NCBI RefSeq assembly: GCF_900169365.1 | Contig: NZ_FXZH01000010.1 | Coordinates: 62,001 to 126,000, forward strand | Source: Brevibacterium sp. 239c | GTDB lineage: Bacteria > Actinomycetota > Actinomycetes > Actinomycetales > Brevibacteriaceae | Length of the DNA: 64,000 bases | Direction of reading: 5' to 3' | Shown here: positions 51,745-60,770 of the stretch, in pieces | Numbering within the stretch: the stretch's first letter is position 1 | Layout: every line of letters starts with the position of its first letter | Translations under genes and position numbers: made by a program | The notes under the pieces: generated by a model | What the model was told of the DNA's origin: nothing | The model's database searches: none | The model's input: the letters and a program-made list of their open reading frames with translations, nothing else

Positions 51745-53487
51745 ATGAACGGCAGCAACGGTGACACTCGAACCTCTTCGTGGGAGGAATCGGCAGCTGA
51801 ACTCGCAACGCTGCGAGCGCTGTGGCCCGAGGGAGTTCCGCACACGGTCCCTGAAGCCGCAGCCGGACCTGGACTGGCTGAGTCGGTGATCCACTGGGCA
51901 GGCGAACGCCCCGACTCTGCGGCTATGAGTTTCTACGGCTGGAAGTCGACCTGGGCTCAGCTCAAAGGCGATGTCGCGGCAACGGCCGGCTGGCTGGCCG
52001 GACGCGGCGTCAGCGAGGGGACTCGAGTCGGCGTGTACATGGGCAACTGCCCGCAGTTCGTCCATTCCTTCCTCGCCATCGCCTGGCTCGGCGCCATCTA
52101 CGTCCCGGTCAACCCTATGTATCGAACCGAAGAGCTCAGACACCAGCTGGCCGACTCCGGTACAACCCACCTCATTGCCCACCCGCACTCGCGCAGCCTT
52201 GTGGAGGGCGCAGTCTCGCAACTTCCTGAGACCATCGACATCACCTGGACCGACCCTGCGGCAGTCTTCGCGTTCTCCTCGGCACCGAAACCCAGCGCCG
52301 ACTGTCCTCATACAGTCCCCGCACCCGAGAACGCAGGCGATTGGGGCCGGGTCCTCGCCTCGACGCCGGTCGACCCAGTACCGGCAGACCCCGACCGGCT
52401 CGCCTCACTCAATTACACGGGTGGGACGACGGGGCTGCCCAAGGGGTGCGAACACTCCCTCGGGCATCTGTCATACACGGCGGTGTCGGCAATGGCCGGA
52501 ATGGCGACGACCCCAGGCGACGGGCGGGTCGTGTCACTCGGATTCCTGCCGATGTTCTGGGTTGCCGGCGAGAACTTCGGTCTCCTCCTTCCTATCTACG
52601 GCGGCGGTGAAGTCGTCATCATGGCCCGTTGGCATCCGCAGGCGGCCCTGCGCAGCATCGCCGAACGCGGCGTCACCCGTGTGGTCTCACCTGCCGACGG
52701 CTACGTCGAACTCATCGACCTCCTCGACACCGAGGAATTCGCCGACGCAGATCTGTCCTCCTTGGAGACCTGCCAGGCTGTGTCCTTCGTTCGCAAACTC
52801 GACGTCGAACTGCGCGAAGAATGGAAATCGCGAACAGGAATCGTTCTGCGCGAAGCGTCCTACGGCATGACCGAAACGCACACCTCGGACACCTTTACCC
52901 TCGGACTCCAAGACGACGATCGCGATCTGCGCGCCGAGCCCGTGTACTGCGGATTCCCGGTACCCGGCACCGACATCGTCGTCGTCGATCTCGACCTCAA
53001 CCCGGTGCCCGTAGGAGAGACGGGAGAGATCCTCGTCCGCTCGCCCTCGGTGACGACCGGGTATTGGAAGAATCCCCGCGCGACCGAGGACTCGCTCATC
53101 GACGGTTGGCTTCGCACCGGCGACACCGGACGCTTCGACGACCAGGGTGCCCTGACGTACCTCGCTCGCACCAAGGAGATGATCAAAGTCAACGGAATGA
53201 GCGTCTTCCCCGCCGAGGTGGAGGGTCTTCTTCGTGCCCACCCCTCTATTGAAACGGTGGCTGTCGCCCCGCGTGAGGACGCCGATCACGGCCAAGTGCC
53301 CGTCGCCTTCGTGGTCCTGGCTGAAGGCGTCGCTGCGGACAGCGAATCGCTGACCGCCTGGGCGAAGGAGAACATGGCCGTGTACAAAGTGCCCGAGTTC
53401 GTCTTCGTCGGCGGCATGCCCATGACTGCGACAGGCAAGATCCGCAAGACCGTGCTCATCGACGAACTGTTGGAGGGAAACCGTTGA
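51745..53487 (+). CDS. AMP-binding acyl-CoA ligase (second)
   Basis: 580 residues. ANL motifs: NYTGGTTGLPKGCEHS, SYGMTETHTSDTF, GYWKNPRATEDSLIDGWLRT, GDTGRFDDQG, ARTKEMIKVNGMSVFPAEVE and the terminal TATGKIRKTVL with the catalytic Lys. GAGAAGGAG lies before the ATG. It resembles medium/long-chain fatty acid ligases. Its stop overlaps the TTG start of the carboxylase, so activation and carboxylation are translationally coupled. Confidence 0.9.
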   Translation: MNGSNGDTRTSSWEESAAELATLRALWPEGVPHTVPEAAAGPGLAESVIHWAGERPDSAAMSFYGWKSTWAQLKGDVAATAGWLAGRGVSEGTRVGVYMGNCPQFVHSFLAIAWLGAIYVPVNPMYRTEELRHQLADSGTTHLIAHPHSRSLVEGAVSQLPETIDITWTDPAAVFAFSSAPKPSADCPHTVPAPENAGDWGRVLASTPVDPVPADPDRLASLNYTGGTTGLPKGCEHSLGHLSYTAVSAMAGMATTPGDGRVVSLGFLPMFWVAGENFGLLLPIYGGGEVVIMARWHPQAALRSIAERGVTRVVSPADGYVELIDLLDTEEFADADLSSLETCQAVSFVRKLDVELREEWKSRTGIVLREASYGMTETHTSDTFTLGLQDDDRDLRAEPVYCGFPVPGTDIVVVDLDLNPVPVGETGEILVRSPSVTTGYWKNPRATEDSLIDGWLRTGDTGRFDDQGALTYLARTKEMIKVNGMSVFPAEVEGLLRAHPSIETVAVAPREDADHGQVPVAFVVLAEGVAADSESLTAWAKENMAVYKVPEFVFVGGMPMTATGKIRKTVLIDELLEGNR

Positions 53488-56400
53488 GCGCTGCGAATTC
53501 CGCCGAGGCTGTCGGCCTTCTCGTCGCCAACCGCGGAGAGATCGCCTGCCGGATCATCCGCTCGGCCAAGATCCTGGGGTACCGTGCTGTGGCCGTGCAA
53601 TCAGCGAACGAGGAGACTCTGGGCACTGCGGCCGGACTGCACGTCGCACTCGCCGACGAGGTTGTCACACTCCCCGGCTTCGGTGCATCCGCGTACCTCG
53701 ACCCCGAGGCCATCGTCGCAGCGGCAACGTCGGCAGGCTGCAAACTGGTTCACCCCGGGTACGGATTCCTCTCGGAGTCCCCGCGGCTCGCTGGTGCCTG
53801 CGCCGAGGCGGGACTGACCTGGGTTGGTCCGGAGGCCGAGGCTTTGGAACTGTTCGGAGACAAGCAGGCAACTCGCGTCCGCGCCGAAGGGTTGGGAATT
53901 CCGACGCCTCCGGCCACTGGACTGCTGGCGCTCGAGGGCGCAGGCGTCGAATCGGACCACGGTGAGGCGCTGCGAGCCACTCGCGCACTTCTCGACGCGC
54001 ACCGCTCCGGAATCGCGATCAAGGCGGTGGCAGGAGGAGGGGGCCGCGGGATCCGAATCGTCGCCGATCCGGATGAGCTCACTGGTGCCCTGCGGGCATG
54101 TGCGTCCGAGGCTGCAGCCGGTTTCGATGATGCCCGGATCTTCGCCGAGGCTCTGATCACTGGCGCTCGCCATATCGAAGTCCAGGTGATCGGCACTCCC
54201 GACGGCACCGTGGTTCTTGGAGACCGTGACTGCTCGATCCAGCGCCGGCGGCAGAAGCTCATCGAGATCGCCCCGGCTCCAGGGCTCGAAGGCGGCCTGC
54301 GGCAGAGCCTGCACAATGACGCCGCACGACTCGTCGCTTCAGCTGACTACAGGTCCCTGGCGACCGTCGAATTTCTTGTTGCCGGGCACGAGTACTGGCT
54401 CCTCGAGGTCAACCCGCGGATTCAGGTCGAGCACACCGTCACGGAGGCAGTGACCGGACTGGATCTGGTAGCGGCGCAGCTCGATGTCGCCGCCGGGCGG
54501 ACGCCTGCGGGCTTGGAAAATGTGGAGCCACGGGGTGCGGCTATCGAACTGCGCATTTCTGCTGAAACGGTCCTCAGCTCAGGAGAGCCGGCTCCCAGTA
54601 CCGGCAGAATCAGCTCTTTGACGTGGCCGACGGGGCCTGGGGTGCGCATTGACACCTGGGCTGTCACTGGTGTCGCCATGGCCGGAGGATTCGACCCTCT
54701 GCTCGGTAAGATCACCGTGCACGGACACGACCTCTCCGCGGCCGTCGACGCAGCAAGGCGTGCCCTCGCCGAATTCCACACCACAGGGATCGAGACGAAT
54801 GCAGGGATGCTGCAAGCGATCACCGAAGTCCTGGAACTTGGGAACTCGACAACATCGGCGTACGACGAGCATGCCGAGGAAATCGGGATTCGAGCACGAG
54901 AGAAGCATGCGGCCAATCCGGTAGACGGCTCAGCCGCAGACTCTGTCGACCACAGTGAGCCTGAGCTGAGAGCAGGGGAGTCACTGCTGCGATCGACGAT
55001 GAGCGGTGCTGTCGTGGCCGTCAGCGAGAATCGCAGCGAATACGTCCTCATCGAGGCGATGAAGATGCACCACCCGGTCACCGGTCCCAACGCTGCAGGT
55101 GTCCGTCACCTCGTCGCGGTCGGTGACCAGGTGGCGACAGGACAGCCGCTTGCCGTTCTCGTCGACGCCGAGGCGGGTGGGTTCGAAGACGTTGACCGAT
55201 TTGAGCCCCATCCAGGGGTCGCCGAGGTCCAGAACAGGCATGCCGCTGTCGGAGACGAGGCGCGCGAAGACCAGCTGGCCAAGATCCGCAAGCGAGGTCG
55301 TCGAACAGTACGCGAGAACATCGACGACCTCGTCGATTCCGGCAGCTTCGTCGAATACGGTCCACTTGTCATCGCGGCACAGACTCGCAGACGCAGTGTC
55401 GAGGACCTCATTGCCAAGACCTCGGGCGACGGCCTCATTGGGGGACCGGCGACTATTGACGGACGTGAAGTCGTCGTCATCAGCTACGACTATTCGGTTC
55501 TGGCCGGCACACAGGGCACACGCAACCATGCGAAGACCGATCGACTGATCCAACTCGCTGAGACCAAACGGGTGCCGATCATCCTCTTCGCCGAAGGCGG
55601 AGGCGGTCGCCCCGGCGACACTGACCGGGGGCCGAGCTCAGGCCTACAGGTTCCCACCTTCGCTTCCCTGGCCAGGCTGCGCGGCAGGGTGCCGTTGATC
55701 TCAATCGTCTCCGGCAGGACCTTCGCTGGAAATGCGGCACTTGCGGGAGTCTGCGACCTCATCATCGCCACGCCCGATGCGAATATCGGTATGGGCGGGC
55801 CGGCGATGATCGAAGGCGGAGGACTCGGTCGCTATAAGCCGGAGGACATCGGCCCGGTCGACATCCATACCACCAACGGCGTCATCGACGTTCTTGCCGA
55901 CGACGAATCTGCTGCAGTGGCGATCGCCCGGGAGGCCCTCGGGATACTGAGTGGTACGGGCAGCGAAGCGCGAGCGGATGGTCGGGGTGTCGGGCGTAAG
56001 GACTCGGTCGGCGAATCATCCGACGGCCACCTCGGCGAATCGCCCGAGGACCCCCTCAGCGAGGGGAAAGAGGAGCGAGCACGCACGGTTGTGCCGGCCG
56101 ACAGGCTGCGGACCTTCGCCATCCGAGATGTCATCGACACGATTGCCGACGATGGAACATTCATCGAAGTGCGGCGGGACTATGCGCCGGGTGCGGTGAC
56201 CGGATTCGTGCGAGTCGGAGGGCAGCCGCTGGCGCTCGTCGCCAATGACAACCACCACCTCGGCGGGGCGATCGACGTTGATGCGGCGCGCTCGCTCTCC
56301 CAGCATCTGAAATTGGCCCAGGATCACGGGGTCCCGGTCCTCTCGCTCATCGACACCCCTGGTTTCATGGTCGGTCCCGAGGCAGAGCGCGAACCGGGTG

Positions 56401-56777
56401 TGCGCGCATTCGGTGACCTCTTCGTTGCGGGCGCGGCGCTGACGGTGCCGGTCGGCTCAGTCGTCATCCGCAAGGGATACGGCTTGGGTGCGATGGCTAT
56501 GGCCGCGGGGGGATTCGACGCGACCTCCTTCACCATCGCCTGGCCCAGCGGCGAGATCGGACCGATGGGACTCGAAGGGGCCGTGCGACTCGGCTATGCA
56601 AAGGAACTCGCCGCGATTGAGGATGAAGCAGAGCGGAAGCAGCGAGAAGAGGAGCTGATTGCGGCTGAATACGAGCAGGGCAACGCAATGAGTGCGGCCA
56701 TGATCTTCGACATCGATGACGTCATCGATCCGGCCCGAACGCGCGATTGGGTGCTGACTCTGGTGCGAGGGCGGTAG
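53484..56777 (+). CDS. Single-chain biotin-dependent acyl-CoA carboxylase (BC-BCCP-CT fusion)
   Basis: 1097 residues. Order: biotin carboxylase (GLLVANRGEIACRIIRSAK; ATP-grasp loop KAVAGGGGRGIRIV; EVNPRIQVEHTVTE), a biotin domain with Lys527 in LIEAMKMHH, then both halves of a carboxyltransferase (AGNAALAGVCDLIIATPDAN, MGGPAMIEGGGLG; IDTPGFMVGPEAEREPG, RKGYGLGAMAMAAGG). This all-in-one layout is that of the long-chain acyl-CoA carboxylases of mycobacteria. A charged, probably flexible insert (about residues 828-867) splits the CT domain. The TTG start overlaps the upstream TGA, with GGAGGG before it. Confidence 0.92.
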   Translation: MSAANSAEAVGLLVANRGEIACRIIRSAKILGYRAVAVQSANEETLGTAAGLHVALADEVVTLPGFGASAYLDPEAIVAAATSAGCKLVHPGYGFLSESPRLAGACAEAGLTWVGPEAEALELFGDKQATRVRAEGLGIPTPPATGLLALEGAGVESDHGEALRATRALLDAHRSGIAIKAVAGGGGRGIRIVADPDELTGALRACASEAAAGFDDARIFAEALITGARHIEVQVIGTPDGTVVLGDRDCSIQRRRQKLIEIAPAPGLEGGLRQSLHNDAARLVASADYRSLATVEFLVAGHEYWLLEVNPRIQVEHTVTEAVTGLDLVAAQLDVAAGRTPAGLENVEPRGAAIELRISAETVLSSGEPAPSTGRISSLTWPTGPGVRIDTWAVTGVAMAGGFDPLLGKITVHGHDLSAAVDAARRALAEFHTTGIETNAGMLQAITEVLELGNSTTSAYDEHAEEIGIRAREKHAANPVDGSAADSVDHSEPELRAGESLLRSTMSGAVVAVSENRSEYVLIEAMKMHHPVTGPNAAGVRHLVAVGDQVATGQPLAVLVDAEAGGFEDVDRFEPHPGVAEVQNRHAAVGDEAREDQLAKIRKRGRRTVRENIDDLVDSGSFVEYGPLVIAAQTRRRSVEDLIAKTSGDGLIGGPATIDGREVVVISYDYSVLAGTQGTRNHAKTDRLIQLAETKRVPIILFAEGGGGRPGDTDRGPSSGLQVPTFASLARLRGRVPLISIVSGRTFAGNAALAGVCDLIIATPDANIGMGGPAMIEGGGLGRYKPEDIGPVDIHTTNGVIDVLADDESAAVAIAREALGILSGTGSEARADGRGVGRKDSVGESSDGHLGESPEDPLSEGKEERARTVVPADRLRTFAIRDVIDTIADDGTFIEVRRDYAPGAVTGFVRVGGQPLALVANDNHHLGGAIDVDAARSLSQHLKLAQDHGVPVLSLIDTPGFMVGPEAEREPGVRAFGDLFVAGAALTVPVGSVVIRKGYGLGAMAMAAGGFDATSFTIAWPSGEIGPMGLEGAVRLGYAKELAAIEDEAERKQREEELIAAEYEQGNAMSAAMIFDIDDVIDPARTRDWVLTLVRGR

Positions 56778-56824
56778 GGGAGCGGAGCACAACCTGCGGC
56801 GCGCAGAAAAATATACGCGCCACC

Positions 56825-56854
56825 TTGTTCACTGTACCGTCTAGACGGTACAGT
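56825..56854 (+). promoter_or_regulatory. Promoter overlapped by a perfect 24-bp palindrome
   Basis: -35-like TTGTTC (56825-56830), 18-bp spacer, -10-like TACAGT (56849-56854). The palindrome 56831-56854 has arm ACTGTACCGTCT and its exact complement, so it fills the spacer and -10. Classic TetR repressor geometry; the start codon lies only 8 bases further. Confidence 0.7.
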
Positions 56855-56861
56855 AGATTCC

Positions 56862-58415
56862 ATGTTCACCACACAGACACCACAACTGCGCGCTGGTCGG
56901 CGCGAATGGGCTGGCCTGGCTGTGCTGATGATCCCTGTTCTGCTCATCTCGATCGACAACACCGTCTTGGGATTCGCGATACCGGCCATCAGCACCGGCC
57001 TCCATCCCACCGGCACCCAGCTCCTCTGGATCGTCGACATCTATGCGCTCATGCTCGCGGGACTCCTCGTGGCCATGGGCAGCATCGGTGACCGGGTCGG
57101 TCGCCGCAAACTGCTCGTCGTCGGCGCCATCGGCTTCGGCCTGGCCTCGCTGCTGGCTGCGTTCTCCACTTCGCCGGAGATGCTCATGGCCGCCCGTGCG
57201 CTGCTGGGCATCTTCGGCGCCACCCTCATGCCCTCGACGCTCTCGCTCATCCGCAACATCTTCCTCAACGCCAAGGACCGCCGGGTCGCCATCGCCACCT
57301 GGTCCGCCATGTTCTCAGGCGGCGCCGCCCTCGGGCCCATCGTCGGCGGAATTCTGCTCGAGCACTTCCACTGGAGCGCGATCTTCTTCATCAACCTTCC
57401 TCTGATTGCGATCTTCATTCCCGCCGCCATCGTGCTGTTGCCGGAGTCGCGTGACCCGAACCCGGGCCGGATCGACCCCTTGTCGATCGTGCTGTCCATG
57501 CTCACGCTCACCCCGCTCGTCTTCGCCATCAAACACGTTATGGCCGAGGGCGTGGACCTCCTCTTCTGGGCCAGCCTCATGGTGACCGCGCTTGCGGGAA
57601 CCGGATTCGTTCTTCGCCAGCTCTATTCCTCGCGTCCGCTGCTCGACGTCCGGCTCTTCACCGACAAGGTCTTCAGCTCAGCAGTGGCGTCCAACCTGCT
57701 CAGCGTCATGGGCCTGGCCGGATTCCTCTATTTCGGCACCCAGCTGCTCCAGCTGGTTCTCGGCATGTCCCCGGTCGAGGCGGCGCTCGTCCTCATCCCC
57801 GGCCTTGTCACCTCGATCGTCGCCGGCTACGCGGCGGTGCCGATCATGGCGCGAGTCCAGCCGCGCGTGGTTGTTCCCTGTGCCCTCGTGTTCAATGCAG
57901 TCGGGCTCGGGATCGTGGCCTTCTCACCCGAACATTCGGTCGCGGGCATGGTCATCTCGTTCCTCATCCTCGGCATCGGCATCGGCACGGCCGAGGTCAT
58001 CACGAACGACCTCATCCTCGCGGCTGTTCCTGCGCACAAGGCGGGTGCCGCCTCGGCGATCTCCGAGACGGCCTACGAATTCGGATCGGTCATGGGAACC
58101 GCCGTCCTCGGCGGACTCTCGACTATGGTTTTCGGCTCCCACCTGCAGGCCACGCTGGGTGCCAAGGCGAGCGGTCCCGAGTTCGACACCCTTGGTTCCT
58201 CACTTGAGCATGCGAGTGCCAAAGGTGGGCAGATCGGTGATCAACTCGCCGAGGCTGCTGTTGCGTCCTTCGACCTCGGCGTCCAATGGGCGGCAGGTGC
58301 AGCGGTCGTCCTCGTCCTCATCGCTGCGGTCCTCACCACGTTCGGTCTCAAGGGCGCGGGCCGGCTCCTTCCTGGGCCAGTTGAAGAGCCTCGCATCACT
58401 GAGCCTATTTCCTGA
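56862..58415 (+). CDS. MFS drug-efflux transporter, DHA2 (14-TM) family
   Basis: 517 residues, 14 predicted TM helices, proton antiporter. LLISIDNTVLGFAIPAISTG (motif D-like), GSIGDRVGRRKLLVVGAIGF (motif A), GATLMPSTLSLIRNIF and FSGGAALGPIVGGILLE (motif C) place it with QacA/LfrA/SmvA-type multidrug pumps. Acidic residue in TM1 (Asp-Asn-Thr-Val) is kept. The likely repressor gene is not next to it, although its promoter carries a TetR-type palindrome. Confidence 0.9.
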   Translation: MFTTQTPQLRAGRREWAGLAVLMIPVLLISIDNTVLGFAIPAISTGLHPTGTQLLWIVDIYALMLAGLLVAMGSIGDRVGRRKLLVVGAIGFGLASLLAAFSTSPEMLMAARALLGIFGATLMPSTLSLIRNIFLNAKDRRVAIATWSAMFSGGAALGPIVGGILLEHFHWSAIFFINLPLIAIFIPAAIVLLPESRDPNPGRIDPLSIVLSMLTLTPLVFAIKHVMAEGVDLLFWASLMVTALAGTGFVLRQLYSSRPLLDVRLFTDKVFSSAVASNLLSVMGLAGFLYFGTQLLQLVLGMSPVEAALVLIPGLVTSIVAGYAAVPIMARVQPRVVVPCALVFNAVGLGIVAFSPEHSVAGMVISFLILGIGIGTAEVITNDLILAAVPAHKAGAASAISETAYEFGSVMGTAVLGGLSTMVFGSHLQATLGAKASGPEFDTLGSSLEHASAKGGQIGDQLAEAAVASFDLGVQWAAGAAVVLVLIAAVLTTFGLKGAGRLLPGPVEEPRITEPIS

Positions 58416-58464
58416 GGACGGATGGACAGGACAGATTGAGCGAGAGTCAGACCTCCTAGAACGC

Positions 58465-58512
58465 ACGAGGCCCCGCGGACGATTCGATCGAATCATCCAC
58501 GGGGCCCTTCGT
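58465..58512. terminator. Bidirectional terminator hairpin
   Basis: ACGAGGCCCCGCGGA pairs with TCCACGGGGCCCTTCGT-side sequence, with an inner perfect palindrome GATTCGATCGAATC at 58481-58494, between convergent MFS and tctA genes. Confidence 0.7.
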
Positions 58513-58540
58513 CTTCATGCATCAGGTTCCACTGCTCAGA

Positions 58541-60091
58541 TCATGAGCTGACCGACTCGCTGTCACGCGATGTCGCCGCGGCTGTCTTCTTCTGCCGCTG
58601 ACGTGCCAACACTCGACCGATGCCGGTGTAGAGCAGTGCGCCGATGAGGACGACATAGAGGACGATCGTGATCGGCGAGGACGCGAGGGTCGAGACATCG
58701 TTGCCCGAAGCCAGCAGGGCATCGCGCAGACTGGATTCTGCCAGTGGGCCCAGCACCATGCCGATCATCAGCGGAGCCAGCGGCACTCCGTAGCGTTTGA
58801 GCACGAAGCTGATGATGCCGATTCCCAGCAGGACCATGAGCTCGAACTGCGACGCCGAGGTGGCATAGATGCCCAGCCCGCAGAAGACTGCGATGCCACC
58901 GTAGAGGTAGGGATCCGGGATCTTGAGCAGCTTGGCCCACAGCGGAGCGAAGGGCAGGTTGATGATGAGGAGGACGACCATGGCGATGAAGAAGCTCGCC
59001 AGCAGACCCCACACAAGGTCAGGGGATCGGTCGAAGAGCAGCGGCCCTGGCTGCAGACCGTACTGACGGAACGCCGCCAACATGATCGCGGCTGTCGCTG
59101 AGATCGGCAGGCCCAAGGCCAGCAGGGCACCCATGGCGATGCCGGTCGTGGCGGAACCTGCCGACTCGGGTCCGGCCAGGCCGCGGATGGCACCCTTGTC
59201 ACCGAACTTCGGATGTTCGCGTCTGGAGTCGAGTTTGCGCTCGAGACCATAGGACATGAACGTCGGCACATCTGCGCCGCCGACTGGAATCACACCGAAG
59301 GGCAGGCCGATCGCCGTCCCCCGCAGCCAGGCCGGCAGTGCCTCGCCGAATTCCTTGCGGGAGAGGAAGGGGCGACCCGAGGAGTTGATCGTGTTGTCGT
59401 TCACCTTGCGACGGATCCGGGAGGCGATGAAGAAGACCTCGCCCAGGGCCAGGATCGCGACGGTCACCGTGACCAGCGAAACCCCGTCGAAGAGTTCGGG
59501 GACACCGAAGGTGAAGCGTTCCGTTCCGGAGACCGAATCGATGCCGATGACCGAGAAGCCGATGCCGAGCACCAGAGCCATGAGGCCCTTGAGTACGGAG
59601 TCAGCGACGACCGAAGAGGTCGCAACGAACGCGAAGAGTGCGAGTGCGAAGAACTCTGCAGGACCGAAGTTCGACGAGAAGTCTGCCAATGCAGGTGCGA
59701 CGAACACAACGAGACAGCAGGAGATGAAGCCGCCGATGAAGGCACCGATCGCGGCCGTCGCCAGAGCCTGCGGGGCTCGCCCGTTGCGCGCCATCTTGTG
59801 GCCTTCGAACGTCGAAGCGATCGCCGATGCCTGGCCGGGCGTGTTCATGAGAATGGCCATGGTGGAGTCACCGAAGAGACCACCGAAGTAGACGCCGGCG
59901 AACATGATGAATGCACCGGTCGGGTCGAGAGCGAAGGTCATCGGCAGCAGCAGTGCCACTGCCATCGATGACCCCAGACCCGGCAGCACGCCGACGGCGG
60001 TGCCGAGGAAGCAGCCGACGAGAACCCACAGCAGGTTCATCGGCGTCAGCGCGTGTGTGAAGCCTTCGAAGAGGGACATGAGAGCGTCCAT
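58541..60091 (-). CDS. Tripartite tricarboxylate transporter large subunit (TctA family)
   Basis: 516 residues, about 11-12 TM helices. GTAVGVLPGLGSSMAVALLL, GVYFGGLFGDSTMAILMNTP, GLPFGVIPVGGADVPTFMSY, GLAGPESAGSATTGIAMGAL and LGLPISATAAIMLAAF are the TctA signatures. ATG 60091 is chosen; the GTG at 60103 abuts its own Shine-Dalgarno. It is the third gene of a tctCBA operon. It diverges clearly from the TctA at 23.3 kb, so a different substrate is likely. Confidence 0.92.
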   Translation of the reverse strand: MDALMSLFEGFTHALTPMNLLWVLVGCFLGTAVGVLPGLGSSMAVALLLPMTFALDPTGAFIMFAGVYFGGLFGDSTMAILMNTPGQASAIASTFEGHKMARNGRAPQALATAAIGAFIGGFISCCLVVFVAPALADFSSNFGPAEFFALALFAFVATSSVVADSVLKGLMALVLGIGFSVIGIDSVSGTERFTFGVPELFDGVSLVTVTVAILALGEVFFIASRIRRKVNDNTINSSGRPFLSRKEFGEALPAWLRGTAIGLPFGVIPVGGADVPTFMSYGLERKLDSRREHPKFGDKGAIRGLAGPESAGSATTGIAMGALLALGLPISATAAIMLAAFRQYGLQPGPLLFDRSPDLVWGLLASFFIAMVVLLIINLPFAPLWAKLLKIPDPYLYGGIAVFCGLGIYATSASQFELMVLLGIGIISFVLKRYGVPLAPLMIGMVLGPLAESSLRDALLASGNDVSTLASSPITIVLYVVLIGALLYTGIGRVLARQRQKKTAAATSRDSESVSS

Positions 60092-60092
60092 A

Positions 60093-60770
60093 TCAGAAGC
60101 CACCTCCCAGGATTCCCGAAGGAAGATTGAGCCCCAGCAGCACCGCGAACGCGATGTAGACCAGGGACGAGAAAGTCAGTGCCATGGTGAGGTCGAACAG
60201 AGGACGCTTCGACCCCATCGACCGGGCCACGCACCAGAACAGAAGAGCAGCGGCAAGGATCCACCCGGCGAACTCCAAGATGAGGGCGAACGCGGCGAAG
60301 CCGCCGGCACCCCAGGCCAGGGACACGAAGTCGCTGTGGGTGCGATGTGCGGAGTCTTCCGCCCGAGCTTCAGCAAGTGCCTTACGGTCCTGGGCCGGTT
60401 CGTCCTCTTCATGCGGGTCGAGGCGTGAGGCAGATACCGCCGAGGTGACAGGCGTCGAGAATGCCTTCTCCTCCTCCACCTCCGCGGGGAGACCATCGTA
60501 GACATCGACGGGTTCGGGATTGCGGATATAGGCGATCGCCAGCAGAACAGTGAGGATGTAGCCGACGATCATGATGATCATGGGGAAGAACTGCGGCCCC
60601 GGCTGATCGGCATCCTCGGCGACGTCCATCGTGATGATGCCGATGAGCAGGTAGGTCGAGAACCCGGCCATGATGAGGGGGACCAGGAGACCTGATCGCC
60701 CCTGCCACCAGGTCCCGGCGCCGAAGTGGCCCGTCCTGGTTCTCTTCTCCGTTGACGTATTGATGCTCAC
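60093..60770 (-). CDS. Tripartite tricarboxylate transporter small subunit (TctB family)
   Basis: 225 residues, four TM helices with GPQFFPMIIMIVGYILTVLL and a long hydrophilic acidic loop (about 90-140: EEEKAFSTPVTSAVSASRLD, EEDEPAQDRKALAEARAEDS), larger than the loop of the TctB at 22.7 kb. The start overlaps the TctC stop (ATGA). The N-terminal 25 residues are basic. Confidence 0.87.
   Translation of the reverse strand: MSINTSTEKRTRTGHFGAGTWWQGRSGLLVPLIMAGFSTYLLIGIITMDVAEDADQPGPQFFPMIIMIVGYILTVLLAIAYIRNPEPVDVYDGLPAEVEEEKAFSTPVTSAVSASRLDPHEEDEPAQDRKALAEARAEDSAHRTHSDFVSLAWGAGGFAAFALILEFAGWILAAALLFWCVARSMGSKRPLFDLTMALTFSSLVYIAFAVLLGLNLPSGILGGGF

Noticed and set aside
45327..56777. Steroid degradation cluster suggested by the KstR-like TetR
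   Set aside because: No ring-cleavage, steroid dehydrogenase or Mce genes are present; the enzymes fit a general acyl-CoA pathway.
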